Shown: positions 8,443 to 18,154 of the stretch, piece after piece
Layout: each line of letters opens with the position of its first letter
How positions within the stretch are numbered: position 1 is the first letter of the stretch
Assembly (NCBI RefSeq): GCF_007970665.1
Contig: NZ_CP042430.1
Coordinates: 744,001-808,000 of the forward strand
DNA: 64,000 bases
Source: Baekduia soli
GTDB lineage: Bacteria; Actinomycetota; Thermoleophilia; Solirubrobacterales; Solirubrobacteraceae
Direction of reading: 5' to 3'
Notes under the pieces: model-generated
Seen by the model: the letters and a program-made list of their open reading frames with translations, nothing else
Told to the model about the DNA's origin: nothing
Database searches by the model: none
Made by a program: the position numbers and the translations under genes

Positions 8443-8928
8443 GTGGCCGCCACGAACATCAACCGCGTCGTGCTGACCGGCAATCTCACCGCCGACCCGG
8501 AGCTGCGCTCGCTGCCGAGCGGCACCTCGGTCTGCAAGCTCCGCGTCGCCTGCAACACCCGTCGCAAGAACAACGCGACCGGCGACTGGGAGGACAAGCC
8601 CAACTACTTCGACGTCACGGTCTGGGGCGCGCAGGGCGAGAACGCCGCGCGCTACCTGTCCAAGGGCCGTCCCGTCGCCGTCGACGGGCGCCTGGAATGG
8701 CGCGAGTTCCAGGACCAGGCGGGCAACAAGCGCCAGGCCATCGACATCATCGCCGACTCCGTCCAGTTCCTCGGGGGCCGCGAGGACGGTGCGGGCGGTG
8801 GTGGCGGCGGGTTCACGCCGCGCTCCGACGTCCCCGTCGACACGGGCGACTTCGCCCCGGCGGGTGCGTCGACCGGCGGCGGCAACGCCCCGGCGCCGGC
8901 GCCGGCCGACGACGACATCCCGTTCTGA
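8443..8928 (+). CDS. ssb: Single-stranded DNA-binding protein
   Basis: Coats single-stranded DNA in replication and repair. 161 residues: an OB fold (about 1-110, opening NINRVVLTGNLTADPELR), a flexible Gly-rich linker, and the acidic protein-docking tip DDDIPF at the C-terminus. GTG 8443 is preceded by AGGAG at 8431-8435, a good Shine-Dalgarno. A strong hairpin after the stop separates it from the next genes, so the ribosomal operon is split in two transcription units here. Confidence 0.97.
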   Translation: MAATNINRVVLTGNLTADPELRSLPSGTSVCKLRVACNTRRKNNATGDWEDKPNYFDVTVWGAQGENAARYLSKGRPVAVDGRLEWREFQDQAGNKRQAIDIIADSVQFLGGREDGAGGGGGGFTPRSDVPVDTGDFAPAGASTGGGNAPAPAPADDDIPF

Positions 8929-8956
8929 GCGCCATCGCCCACGCGACGTCGCACCC

Positions 8957-8987
8957 GAGCCCCCGGCGCCACGCGCGCCGGGGGCTC
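8957..8987 (+). terminator. Hairpin after ssb
   Basis: A perfect 12-bp stem (8957-8968 with 8976-8987) and 7-base loop, starting 28 bases after the ssb stop. No T-run follows, which is common for terminators in very high-GC genomes. It ends 8 bases before the next start codon. Confidence 0.6.
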
Positions 8988-8995
8988 GCTGCGTC

Positions 8996-9673
8996 ATGGG
9001 CGGCCTGACGCGCGCGCAGGCGCCGGCGGCGCCGCGGCCGGCCGTCGCGCTGGAGGCGGCCGACCTCGCCGTGACCCCGCTGGCCGACGACGGGCTCTGG
9101 GAGGCCCTGGCCCTCACGGGCCGTCCGCCCGAGCCCCTGCGGGCCCGGGCGGCCACGCTGGAGGCCTGCCACGTGCTCGGCAGCCTGGCGGGTGCCCACC
9201 TGCACGCGCTGCACGTCTCCGACACCGAGCTGACCGACGCCGACCTCGCCAACGCCGACCTCCAGGGCGCCGAGCTGACGCGCACCGAGCTGCGCCGCAG
9301 CCGGCTCACGGGCGCCCAGCTCGTCGAGGCCCGATTGCGCGACGTGCTGCTCGACGGGTGCGGACTGTCCTACGCCGTGCTGGCCGGCGCCCGGCTGGAC
9401 CGCGTGCTCCTGCGCGACTGCGACCTGCGCGAGGCGTCGTTCGAGCAGGCCTGGCTGCGCGACGTGCGCTTCGAGCGCTGCGACCTGACCGAGGCGGCGT
9501 TCGGGCAGGCGCGGCTGGACCGCGTCGAGCTCGAGGGCTGCCGCCTGGCGGGCCTGCGCTCCGCGGCCGACCTGCGCGGCGCGGCCCTGCCCTGGCCCGA
9601 CCTCGTCGAGCACGCCGGGCTGCTGGCGGCCGCCCTCGGCATCGGCGTGCTGACCGACGACGGGGACGCCTGA
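8996..9673 (+). CDS. Pentapeptide-repeat protein
   Basis: A 225-residue protein. An N-terminal region (about 1-70) precedes at least twenty pentapeptide repeats of the A(D/E)Lxx type (about 75-205), as in DADLANADLQGAEL, which form a right-handed four-sided helix. Some pentapeptide proteins (MfpA, Qnr) mimic DNA and bind gyrase, but others have unrelated roles. ATG 8996 is the first start after the ssb hairpin. It is inserted between ssb and rpsR, where this family is not normally found. Function unknown; a role linked to DNA topology next to ssb and dnaB is only a guess. Confidence 0.85.
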   Translation: MGGLTRAQAPAAPRPAVALEAADLAVTPLADDGLWEALALTGRPPEPLRARAATLEACHVLGSLAGAHLHALHVSDTELTDADLANADLQGAELTRTELRRSRLTGAQLVEARLRDVLLDGCGLSYAVLAGARLDRVLLRDCDLREASFEQAWLRDVRFERCDLTEAAFGQARLDRVELEGCRLAGLRSAADLRGAALPWPDLVEHAGLLAAALGIGVLTDDGDA

Positions 9674-9694
9674 GGCCGGTTCGGGGCCGACCCG

Positions 9695-9717
9695 AAACCC
9701 GGCACGGCTCCGGGTTT
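9695..9717 (+). terminator. Hairpin between the pentapeptide gene and rpsR
   Basis: Stem AAACCCGG/CCGGGTTT (9695-9702 with 9710-9717), 7-base loop, 22 bases after the pentapeptide stop. It could be a terminator or a leader element of rpsR. Confidence 0.4.
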
Positions 9718-9796
9718 GTCACACTGTGGGTTCGCGCGCCTGCCCCAAGGCGCGTTTCGCACGTTCGGACTTCACCGACAGAGGACTTCAAGCACC

Positions 9797-10132
9797 GTGG
9801 CCAAGCAGCGCAAGACCGCTACGAAGCCGTCCCGACGCAGGGACAAGAAGGGCGGCCCCGGCAGCGGCCGGCGCAAGCCCTGCCCGTACTGCAAGGACAA
9901 GATCGAGCAGGTCGACTACAAGGACGTCACCGAGCTGCGCCGGTTCGTCTCCGAGCGCGGCAAGATCCGCTCCCGGCGGATCACCGGCGCCTGCCGCCGG
10001 CACCAGAACCAGATCGCGACGGCCGTCAAGCGCGCCCGCGAGCTGGCGCTGCTGCCCTACGCGGCCGAGCCGGCCTCCGAGAGCGTCGGCGGCCGCCGCG
10101 GCGGGCGCGACCGGGATCGGGACCGGGACTAG
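9797..10132 (+). CDS. rpsR: 30S ribosomal protein S18, zinc-binding form
   Basis: Platform protein binding 16S rRNA with S6. 111 residues, longer than E. coli S18 because of a basic N-terminal tail and an Arg/Asp-rich C-terminus. The core reads CPYCKDK, with later Cys/His in ACRRHQ, so this is the C+ zinc-binding version. GTG 9797 follows GAGGA about 12 bases upstream and gives a sensible N-terminus (VAKQRKT). The stop is 2 bases from the rplI start, so the two are co-translated. Confidence 0.95.
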   Translation: MAKQRKTATKPSRRRDKKGGPGSGRRKPCPYCKDKIEQVDYKDVTELRRFVSERGKIRSRRITGACRRHQNQIATAVKRARELALLPYAAEPASESVGGRRGGRDRDRDRD

Positions 10133-10134
10133 CC

Positions 10135-10584
10135 GTGCCCGAGGCCATCCTGCTCAAGGACGTCGAGGGCGTCGGTGCCCGTGGCACCGTCGTCGACGTG
10201 TCGAAGGGCTACCTCCGCAACTTCCTGATCCCGCGCAAGCTGGCCGCCCCGGCGACCAAGGGCGCGGTCAACGAGGCGCGCCGCTCCCAGGAGGCCCATG
10301 ACCGCGAGGCCGCCGGCCGCCGCGCCCGGGCCCAGGAGCACGCCGAGCAGCTCAACAAGACCGTGCTCACCATCGCCCAGCAGGCCGGTGAGGACGGCCG
10401 CCTGTTCGGCTCGGTCACCAACCAGGACCTGGCCGAGGCGATCAAGGAGGCCCGCGGCATCGAGGTCGACCGTCGCAAGATCCACCTCGAGGACCCGATC
10501 AAGAACGTCGGGACCTACCAGGTCGTGCTCGAGGTCGACGAGGGCGTCACCGCCACCGTCAAGGTGATGGTCACCGAGGCCTGA
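10135..10584 (+). CDS. rplI: 50S ribosomal protein L9
   Basis: Binds 23S rRNA at the base of the L1 stalk and restrains frameshifting. 149 residues: the N-terminal domain carries the signature EGVGARGTVVDVSKGYLRNF, followed by a charged connecting helix (about 55-80) and a C-terminal domain beginning KTVLTIAQQAGEDGRLFGSV. GTG 10135 lies 2 bases after rpsR. A strong hairpin follows the stop. Confidence 0.97.
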   Translation: MPEAILLKDVEGVGARGTVVDVSKGYLRNFLIPRKLAAPATKGAVNEARRSQEAHDREAAGRRARAQEHAEQLNKTVLTIAQQAGEDGRLFGSVTNQDLAEAIKEARGIEVDRRKIHLEDPIKNVGTYQVVLEVDEGVTATVKVMVTEA

Positions 10585-10609
10585 GCCTCCCGCCGCACCA
10601 TGCTTGGCC

Positions 10610-10633
10610 GACGGCGCCCCACGGGGCGCCGTC
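10610..10633 (+). terminator. Hairpin terminator after rplI
   Basis: GACGGCGCCCC pairs with GGGGCGCCGTC around a minimal loop, followed by a slightly T-rich GTCGTTGTG. It ends the rpsR-rplI unit before dnaB. Confidence 0.7.
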
Positions 10634-10730
10634 GTCGTTGTGCGACGGCTCCGCGGCGCCCGCCGGCGGGCCCGTCACGAAATCGCTCGTGTTTGCGGCA
10701 AGGGCCCGTCCATGCCGCCTGCCGGCGCGC

Positions 10731-10736
10731 TACGTT
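10731..10736 (+). promoter_or_regulatory. -10-like TACGTT before dnaB
   Basis: TACGTT ends 10 bases before the GTG at 10747 and no Shine-Dalgarno is present, matching the leaderless pattern of purA. Confidence 0.4.
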
Positions 10737-10746
10737 CGATCGCCCC

Positions 10747-12134
10747 GTGAGCGCCTACCCCCAAGACGTGCCGGCCATGACCACCCAGGGCATGGCGCCG
10801 CCGCACTCCATCGAGGCCGAGCAGTCCGTCCTCGGCGCCGTGCTGCTCTCCGACAAGGTCCACTACGCCTACGTCATCGAGGAGGGCCTGCGGCCCGAGG
10901 ACTTCTACCGGGAGCGCCACCAGGTCATCTACCGGTCGATGCTCGAGCTCTACAACGAGAGCGAGCCCATCGACGTCGTCACGGTCACCGAGCACCTCCG
11001 GGCCCGCGGCGCGCTGGACAACGCCGGCGGCCCCGCGGAGATCGATGCGCTGACCGCCGCGGTGCCCGCGGTCGGCAACCTGCGCCGCTACGGCCAGATC
11101 GTCCGCGAGATGTCGCTGCTGCGCAAGCTGCTCACGGCGACCTACGAGATCCAGTCCTCGGTGCACAACCACGAGGGCCTGCCGCGCGACATCGTCGAGT
11201 TCGCCGAGAAGGCGATGCTCGAGGTCGGCCGCGACGACCGCCAGAAGGACTTCCGTCGCGTCGGCGAGGTGCTCCACGAGGAGCTGGACCGCTGGCACGA
11301 GCTGTCGACCGAGGGCCGCTCGCTGACCGGCACCCCCTCGGGCTTCCACGACCTCGACGAGATCACCGGCGGCTTCCAGCCGGGCAACATGATCATCGTG
11401 GCCGCCCGACCGTCCATGGGCAAGTCGGCCCTGGTCACCAACTTCGCCGAGAACGTCGCGCTCAGCCAGGACCGCCCGCGGCCCGTCGCCCTGTTCAGCC
11501 TGGAGATGTCGGAGTCCGAGCTGGCCCAGCGCTTCATCGCGTCGCAGGCCTCCATCAAGGGCGACGACCTGCGCAAGGGCCGCCTCAAGGACCAGCGCAA
11601 GTGGCAGCGCGTCCTGGAGACGGCGGCGCGCTACGACACCTCGCCGCTGTTCGTCGACGACTCGTCGGACATCGGCATCCTCGAGGTCCGCGCGAAGGCG
11701 CGGCGCCTGCACCAGCAGACGATGGCCGAGTACGGCGGTCTCGGGATGATCATCGTCGACTACCTCCAGCTCCTGCGCACCGACGCCCGCCAGGACAACC
11801 GCGTGCAGGCCATCGGCGAGGTCTCCCGCGGGCTGAAGATCCTCGCCCGCGAGCTCGAGGTCCCCGTCATCGCGCTGTCGCAGCTCTCCCGCGGCGTGGA
11901 GTCGCGCACCGACAAGCGCCCGATGCTGTCCGACCTGCGCGAGTCGGGCCAGATCGAGCAGGACGCCGACCTCGTCATGTTCATCTACCGCGACGAGTAC
12001 TACAACGAGAACACCGACCGGCCGGGCGAGGCGGACCTCATCATCGCCAAGCACCGCAACGGCGGCCTCGGCGACGTGCCGCTGACCTTCCAGGGCGAGT
12101 ACCCGCGGTTCCTCGGCCTCCAGCGGGCGGCGTA

Positions 12135-12135
<1 letters not shown>
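10747..12135 (+). CDS. dnaB: Replicative DNA helicase DnaB
   Basis: Hexameric 5'-3' helicase at the fork. 462 residues: N-terminal primase-interacting domain (about 15-120, PHSIEAEQSVLGAVL), linker helix, and RecA-like C-terminal domain with Walker A ARPSMGKSA (Lys226), Walker B MIIVDYLQLL, and the SQLSRGVESR and KHRNGG segments. No intein interrupts it. GTG 10747 has the -10-like box just upstream; an in-frame ATG at 10777 is an alternative. Its stop shares one base with the start of the next gene, tying it to a predicted helicase loader. Confidence 0.96.
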
Positions 12136-14235
<2,100 letters not shown>

Positions 14236-14261
14236 CGACACAGGTGACGCAGCCGCGGGTC

Positions 14262-14311
14262 CGGCCCCATGGGCCGACACCCGCTGTGAGGGAGCCCGGC
14301 CCCTGGGCCGG
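14262..14311. terminator. Paired hairpins between purA and a convergent acyltransferase gene
   Basis: CGGCCC/GGGCCG (14262-14276) and CCGGCCC/GGGCCGG (14296-14311) lie between two convergent genes, and can terminate transcription from both sides. Confidence 0.55.
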
Positions 14312-14318
14312 CGTTCCC

Positions 14319-15026
14319 CTACCGGCGCCAGTTCTCGACGAGCTCGGCGTCGGCGACCTGGCGCACGACGCGCGCCGGGACGCCCATGACCAGCGCGCGC
14401 GGCGGGACGTCGTTGGTCACCACGGCGCCGGCGGCGACGAACGCCTCCTCGCCGATCTCCACGCCGGGCACGAGCGTCGAGCCGCCGCCGATGCGGCAGG
14501 CCCGGCGCAGCGTGGGGCCGCGCAGCGGCTCGCCGCGCGGGTGGCGGCCCATCGCGTCGTCGTTGGTCATGACCGCGCCGGGGCCGATGAAGACGTCGTC
14601 CTCGATCGTCATGTAGGCCGTGACGTACACGCGCGACTGGATGCGCACCCGCTCGCCCACGACGGTGTCGTTGTCGACCGTCGAGCCCTGGCCGATGATC
14701 GAGCCCGCGCCGATCCGCGCGCGCTCGCGCACGTAGGCCTGGTCGCCGATGATCACGCCGTCGCCCAGCTCGGCGCCCTCCATGAGGATCACGCCGGCGC
14801 AGATCCGCACGCCGTCGCCGACGCGCAGCGGGGGCGGCGCCTCGCGCGAGGCGGTCGAGGTCGGGCCGAGCACGAGCGGCTTGCCCAGGATCGCCCCGTC
14901 CTGGACGGAGACGCCGTCGCCGAGCACCACGCCGGCGTGCACGACGACGTTGGCCCCGAAGGCCACGTCGCGTCCGATGCGGGCCTCCGGGCTGAGCACG
15001 AGTCCGGGGACGGCGCCGTCGATCAT
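14319..15026 (-). CDS. Left-handed beta-helix N-acyltransferase (WbpD/WlbB-like)
   Basis: Trimeric transferase of 235 residues built almost wholly of hexapeptide repeats ([LIV]-G-x-x-x-x), for example in runs around residues 15-50 and 75-140, with a C-terminal loop ending PPRALVMGVPARVVRQ. Such enzymes acetylate amino sugars; in the WbpD branch they acetylate the 3-amino group of a UDP-sugar uronic acid. The divergent Gfo/Idh gene and the UDP-sugar dehydrogenase next to it support that kind of pathway. Start ATG 15026 lies 8 bases from TAGGGT on the minus strand, which overlaps the box for the opposite gene. Exact substrate inferred. Confidence 0.78.
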   Translation of the reverse strand: MIDGAVPGLVLSPEARIGRDVAFGANVVVHAGVVLGDGVSVQDGAILGKPLVLGPTSTASREAPPPLRVGDGVRICAGVILMEGAELGDGVIIGDQAYVRERARIGAGSIIGQGSTVDNDTVVGERVRIQSRVYVTAYMTIEDDVFIGPGAVMTNDDAMGRHPRGEPLRGPTLRRACRIGGGSTLVPGVEIGEEAFVAAGAVVTNDVPPRALVMGVPARVVRQVADAELVENWRR

Positions 15027-15032
15027 GCCGGA

Positions 15033-15039
15033 TACCCTA
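15033..15039. promoter_or_regulatory. Overlapping divergent -10 boxes
   Basis: The heptamer TACCCTA reads TACCCT on the plus strand, ending 9 bases before GTG 15048, and TAGGGT on the minus strand, ending 7 bases before ATG 15026. One site may serve two leaderless transcripts, so the acyltransferase and oxidoreductase genes would compete for or share polymerase. Confidence 0.5.
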
Positions 15040-15047
15040 GTCGGGCC

Positions 15048-16076
15048 GTGGGAAGCCACCAACCGCTTCGCGGCGCGGTGCTGGGCCTCGGCATGATGGG
15101 CCGCCACCACGCCCGCATCCTCCAGTCCCATCCCGCCATGCGCCTCACGGGCGCCGTGGATCCCGGCGGCGACCGCCACGGGACGCTGCGCGACCCCGCG
15201 CTGCTGCACGCCACGGTCGCCGGGCTGCTCGCCGCGCCGGGCGGCCCGCCGGACTTCGCGGTGGTCGCCGTCCCCACCGAGGAGCACCTGACCGCGGTGC
15301 GCGAGCTGGCGGCCGCCGGCGTCCACGTCCTGGTCGAGAAGCCCGTCGCGGCGACGACCGAGCAGGCCCGCGCGGTCATCGACCTCGTCCGCGCCGCCGG
15401 GGTCCGGGCGGCCGTCGGCCACGTCGAGCGCTGCAACCCCGCGCTGGTGGACCTGCGCCGCCGCGTCCAGGCCGGCCAACTCGGCGAGGTCTTCGTCGTG
15501 GCCACCGAGCGCGTCGGCCCGTTCCCCGACCGCGTGCGCGACATCGGCGTGGTCAAGGACCTCGCCACCCACGACCTCGACCTGGTGCGCTGGCTCGGCG
15601 GCTCGCCGGTGCAGCGCGTCGCGGCCGAGACCCAGCACCGCATGGGCCGCGAGCACGAGGACCTCGTCCTCGTGACGGGGCGCCTGGAGGGCGGCGTGGC
15701 GTTCAGCAGCGTCGTGGACTGGCTCTCGCCGACGAAGGTGCGCCGCACGCGCGTGCTCGGCGAGCGCGGCATGCTCGTCGCCGACACGCTGACCGCCGAC
15801 CTCACGTTCTACGAGAACGGCCAGGTCGCCACGACGGGCTGGCCGGCCATGCAGGCCATGCGCGGCGTGGCCGAGGGCGACATGACGCGCTACGCGCTGA
15901 CGCGCCGCGAGCCGCTGGTCGTCGAGCTCGAGGCGTTCTGCGCGCTCGTCGCCGGCGACCCCGGCGCGGCCACCGTGACCCTCGAGGAGGGCCTGGAGAC
16001 CGTCGCCGTCGCCGAGGCTGTCCTGGCCAGCGCGGCGACGGGCGAGACGGTGGCCCTGGCGCCGGCCGCCGCATGA
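15048..16076 (+). CDS. Gfo/Idh/MocA oxidoreductase (WbpB/WlbA-like)
   Basis: NAD(P)-dependent sugar oxidoreductase, 342 residues. The Rossmann part begins AVLGLGMMGRHHARIL; the dinucleotide-binding half ends at the family hallmark VEKPVAAT (about 100), and the catalytic half carries DLATHDLDLVRW with the usual His. In WbpB/WlbA such an enzyme oxidises C3 of a UDP-sugar uronate before amination. Neighbours encode an acetyltransferase and a nucleotide-sugar 6-dehydrogenase, which fits. GTG 15048 follows a TACCCT box and no Shine-Dalgarno. An aminotransferase of the WbpE type is not next to it, so the pathway here is incomplete. Confidence 0.82.
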   Translation: MGSHQPLRGAVLGLGMMGRHHARILQSHPAMRLTGAVDPGGDRHGTLRDPALLHATVAGLLAAPGGPPDFAVVAVPTEEHLTAVRELAAAGVHVLVEKPVAATTEQARAVIDLVRAAGVRAAVGHVERCNPALVDLRRRVQAGQLGEVFVVATERVGPFPDRVRDIGVVKDLATHDLDLVRWLGGSPVQRVAAETQHRMGREHEDLVLVTGRLEGGVAFSSVVDWLSPTKVRRTRVLGERGMLVADTLTADLTFYENGQVATTGWPAMQAMRGVAEGDMTRYALTRREPLVVELEAFCALVAGDPGAATVTLEEGLETVAVAEAVLASAATGETVALAPAAA

Positions 16077-16122
16077 AGGCGGTCGTCGTCGCCGGGGCAA
16101 CACGCGCCGAGGAGGGCCCGAC

Positions 16123-17457
16123 ATGCGCGCGGTAGTGGTCGCCCTCGGGAAGGTCGGGCTGCCGCTGGCGGCGCGGATCGCCCTGGCCGGCCACGAGGTC
16201 GTCGGCGCCGACGTCGACCCGCGCGTCGTCGAGGCCGTCAACGCCGGGCGCCCGCCGTTCCCCAACGAGGCCGGGCTGGCCGAGGCGCTGGAGGCCACCG
16301 TCGGCGACGGGCGCCTGCGCGCCGTGGCCGACACCGCCGCCGCGGTGGCGCAGGGCGCCGACCTGATCGTCGCGGTGCCGCCGCTGCTCGTCGACGGCGC
16401 CGCGCGGCCGGACTGGCGCACGCTGGACGCCGTCGTGCAGGACATCGGCCGCGGGCTGGCCGCGGGCGCCCGGGCCATCGGCGGCGCGCCCGTCGTCTCC
16501 GTCGAGACCACGGTGCCCGTCGGCACGACGCGCGGCCGCGTCGCCCCCGCGCTGGCGGCGCGCAGCGGCCTGGTCGGCGAGCGCGACTTCCACACCGTCT
16601 TCAGCCCCGAGCGCGTGTTCAGCGGCCGGGCGATCGCCGACCTGGACGCCTACCCCAAGCTCGTCGGCGGCCTCGGGCCCGAGGGCGAGACGCAGGGCAT
16701 CGCCCGCTACGCGGCGTTCCTGGACGCCGAGGTGCGAGGGCTGGGCTCCGCGGAGGCCGCCGAGCTCAGCAAGCTCGCCGAGACGACCTACCGCGACATC
16801 AACATCGCGTTCGCCAACGAGCTGGCGCGCTACGCCGACCGGCTCGGCATCGACGTGCTCTCGGTCATCGACGCGGCCAACTCCCAGCCCTACTCCCACG
16901 TGCACCGGCCGGGGATCGCCGTCGGCGGCCACTGCATCCCGGTGTACCCGCGCTTCCTGCTGGCCGGCGACGCCGGCGCACGGCTGCCGCTGGCCGCCCG
17001 GGAGATCAACGAGGAGATGCCCGCCTACGCCGCCGGGCTGCTGGGCGAGGTGACCGGGCGCCGCGTGCTCATCCTCGGCGTCGCCTACCGCGGCGGCGTG
17101 CGGGAGACCGCGTTCTCGGGCGCGTTCGCGCTGCGCGACGTGCTGGCCGACCGCGGCGCCGACGTCGTGGCGGCCGACCCGCTCTACGACGACGGCGACC
17201 TGACGGCGCTGGGCTTCGCCCCCTGGGACGGCGGCCCGGTGCACGCCGCCGTCGTGCAGGCCGACCACTCCGCCTACGCTCAGCTTTCGGCCGCCGACCT
17301 GCCGGGCGTCACCGTCGTCGTCGACGGCCGCGGCATCCTGGACGCCGCCCGCTTCGAGGGCGTGCCGGTGCGGCGCATCGGGCGCCCCGAGGGCGCGGGG
17401 CGCGACCCGGGGTCGGTCATCGCCCCCGGCGCCGGCGCCCTGGACGCACGGCCCTAG
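16123..17457 (+). CDS. Nucleotide-sugar (UDP-GlcNAc/ManNAc/glucose) 6-dehydrogenase
   Basis: Four-electron oxidase turning the CH2OH of a UDP-sugar into a carboxylate. 444 residues: N-terminal Rossmann domain (VVVALGKVGLPLAARIA), central dimerisation helix (KLAETTYRDINIAFANELA), catalytic Cys271 in VGGHCIPVYP, and C-terminal Rossmann-like domain (VLILGVAYRGGVRETAFSGA). GGHCIPVYP resembles WecC/WbpA enzymes acting on N-acetyl sugars more than UDP-glucose dehydrogenases. ATG 16123 follows a strong GAGGAGGG at 16108-16115. With the 2-epimerase downstream it could make UDP-ManNAcA or a GlcNAc uronate for a surface polymer. Confidence 0.86.
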   Translation: MRAVVVALGKVGLPLAARIALAGHEVVGADVDPRVVEAVNAGRPPFPNEAGLAEALEATVGDGRLRAVADTAAAVAQGADLIVAVPPLLVDGAARPDWRTLDAVVQDIGRGLAAGARAIGGAPVVSVETTVPVGTTRGRVAPALAARSGLVGERDFHTVFSPERVFSGRAIADLDAYPKLVGGLGPEGETQGIARYAAFLDAEVRGLGSAEAAELSKLAETTYRDINIAFANELARYADRLGIDVLSVIDAANSQPYSHVHRPGIAVGGHCIPVYPRFLLAGDAGARLPLAAREINEEMPAYAAGLLGEVTGRRVLILGVAYRGGVRETAFSGAFALRDVLADRGADVVAADPLYDDGDLTALGFAPWDGGPVHAAVVQADHSAYAQLSAADLPGVTVVVDGRGILDAARFEGVPVRRIGRPEGAGRDPGSVIAPGAGALDARP

Positions 17458-17468
17458 GGAGCGGCGCA

Positions 17469-17496
17469 CGTGGGGCCCGGCGGACCGGGCCCCACG
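17469..17496. terminator. Bidirectional terminator hairpin
   Basis: A perfect 12-bp stem (17469-17480 with 17485-17496) and CGGA tetraloop in the 72-base convergent gap between the sugar dehydrogenase and the PepSY-like gene. Confidence 0.75.
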
Positions 17497-17529
17497 TCGA
17501 GCCGCCTGCCTGATCCGTCCCGATCAGCG

Positions 17530-18027
17530 TCAGGTGGTCGAGCCCGAGGCGCTCGCGCCCGAGCCCGGGCCCGGATAGGACCCCGAGGACAGGCCCGGCC
17601 CGCCGGGGCCATCGCCGTCGGGGCGGCCGTGCGGCCGGCCGGGGCCGCGGCCGCCGGGACCACGCTGCATCACCGTGAAGTCCTTGCCGAGGTGGACCTC
17701 GACCTTGGCGCCGTCGGCCTTGGTGACCGTGACCTCGTAGCCCGTGCCGGGGAAGTCGGTGGTAACCGCGCCCGCGGTGCTGCCGCTGCCGACGCTCGTC
17801 ACCGCGGCGGCCTTGGCCTTGTCGGCCGCGTCGCCCGTGACGGGCTTCTCGGCGTCCTCGTGCGTCGCCGTGCCGGGCGCGGGGAAGCTCGGGCGCCCCT
17901 GGGTCGTGGTGCCGCCGGGCGTGGTGGTGCTCGACGACGTCGCGGCACCGGCGAGCGCCGCCCCGCCGAGGGCGAGGGCCGCAAGGCCGGCGACCCCGGC
18001 CAGCACCTTCTTGATGGGTTGGGACAC
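17530..18027 (-). CDS. Exported PepSY-like protein with Gly/Pro-rich tail
   Basis: A 165-residue protein. A signal peptide (VSQPIKKVLAGVAGLAALAL..., cleavage likely after about residue 29) is followed by a Ser/Thr-rich linker and one PepSY-like unit (about 65-120), where a helix rich in Ala/Lys leads to the strand pattern YEVTVTKADGAKVEVHLGKDFTVM. The rest is Gly/Pro/Ser-rich. GTG 18027 is chosen because AAGGAGA lies six to seven bases upstream; the frame extends further but without a ribosome site. PepSY units often modulate secreted peptidases. It sits within the sugar cluster but shows no link to it. Confidence 0.72.
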   Translation of the reverse strand: MSQPIKKVLAGVAGLAALALGGAALAGAATSSSTTTPGGTTTQGRPSFPAPGTATHEDAEKPVTGDAADKAKAAAVTSVGSGSTAGAVTTDFPGTGYEVTVTKADGAKVEVHLGKDFTVMQRGPGGRGPGRPHGRPDGDGPGGPGLSSGSYPGPGSGASASGSTT

Positions 18028-18154
18028 GTGTGGTTCTCCTTGGCTCGTCCCGCGAGGGACCCCGCGGGACGCCGCCCAGCGTGACCGGCGACCCTGAGCA
18101 CGGGCCCCCACATCGCCTGAGAGATCGCCGAGTGCCGGCGGGCCGCAGCGGTCG

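Noticed and set aside
16073-16135. Short frame MKAVVVAGATRAEEGPTCAR overlapping the Gfo/Idh stop
   Set aside because: It resembles a Rossmann start but ends after 20 codons, and the true dehydrogenase has its own strong ribosome site at 16108-16115.
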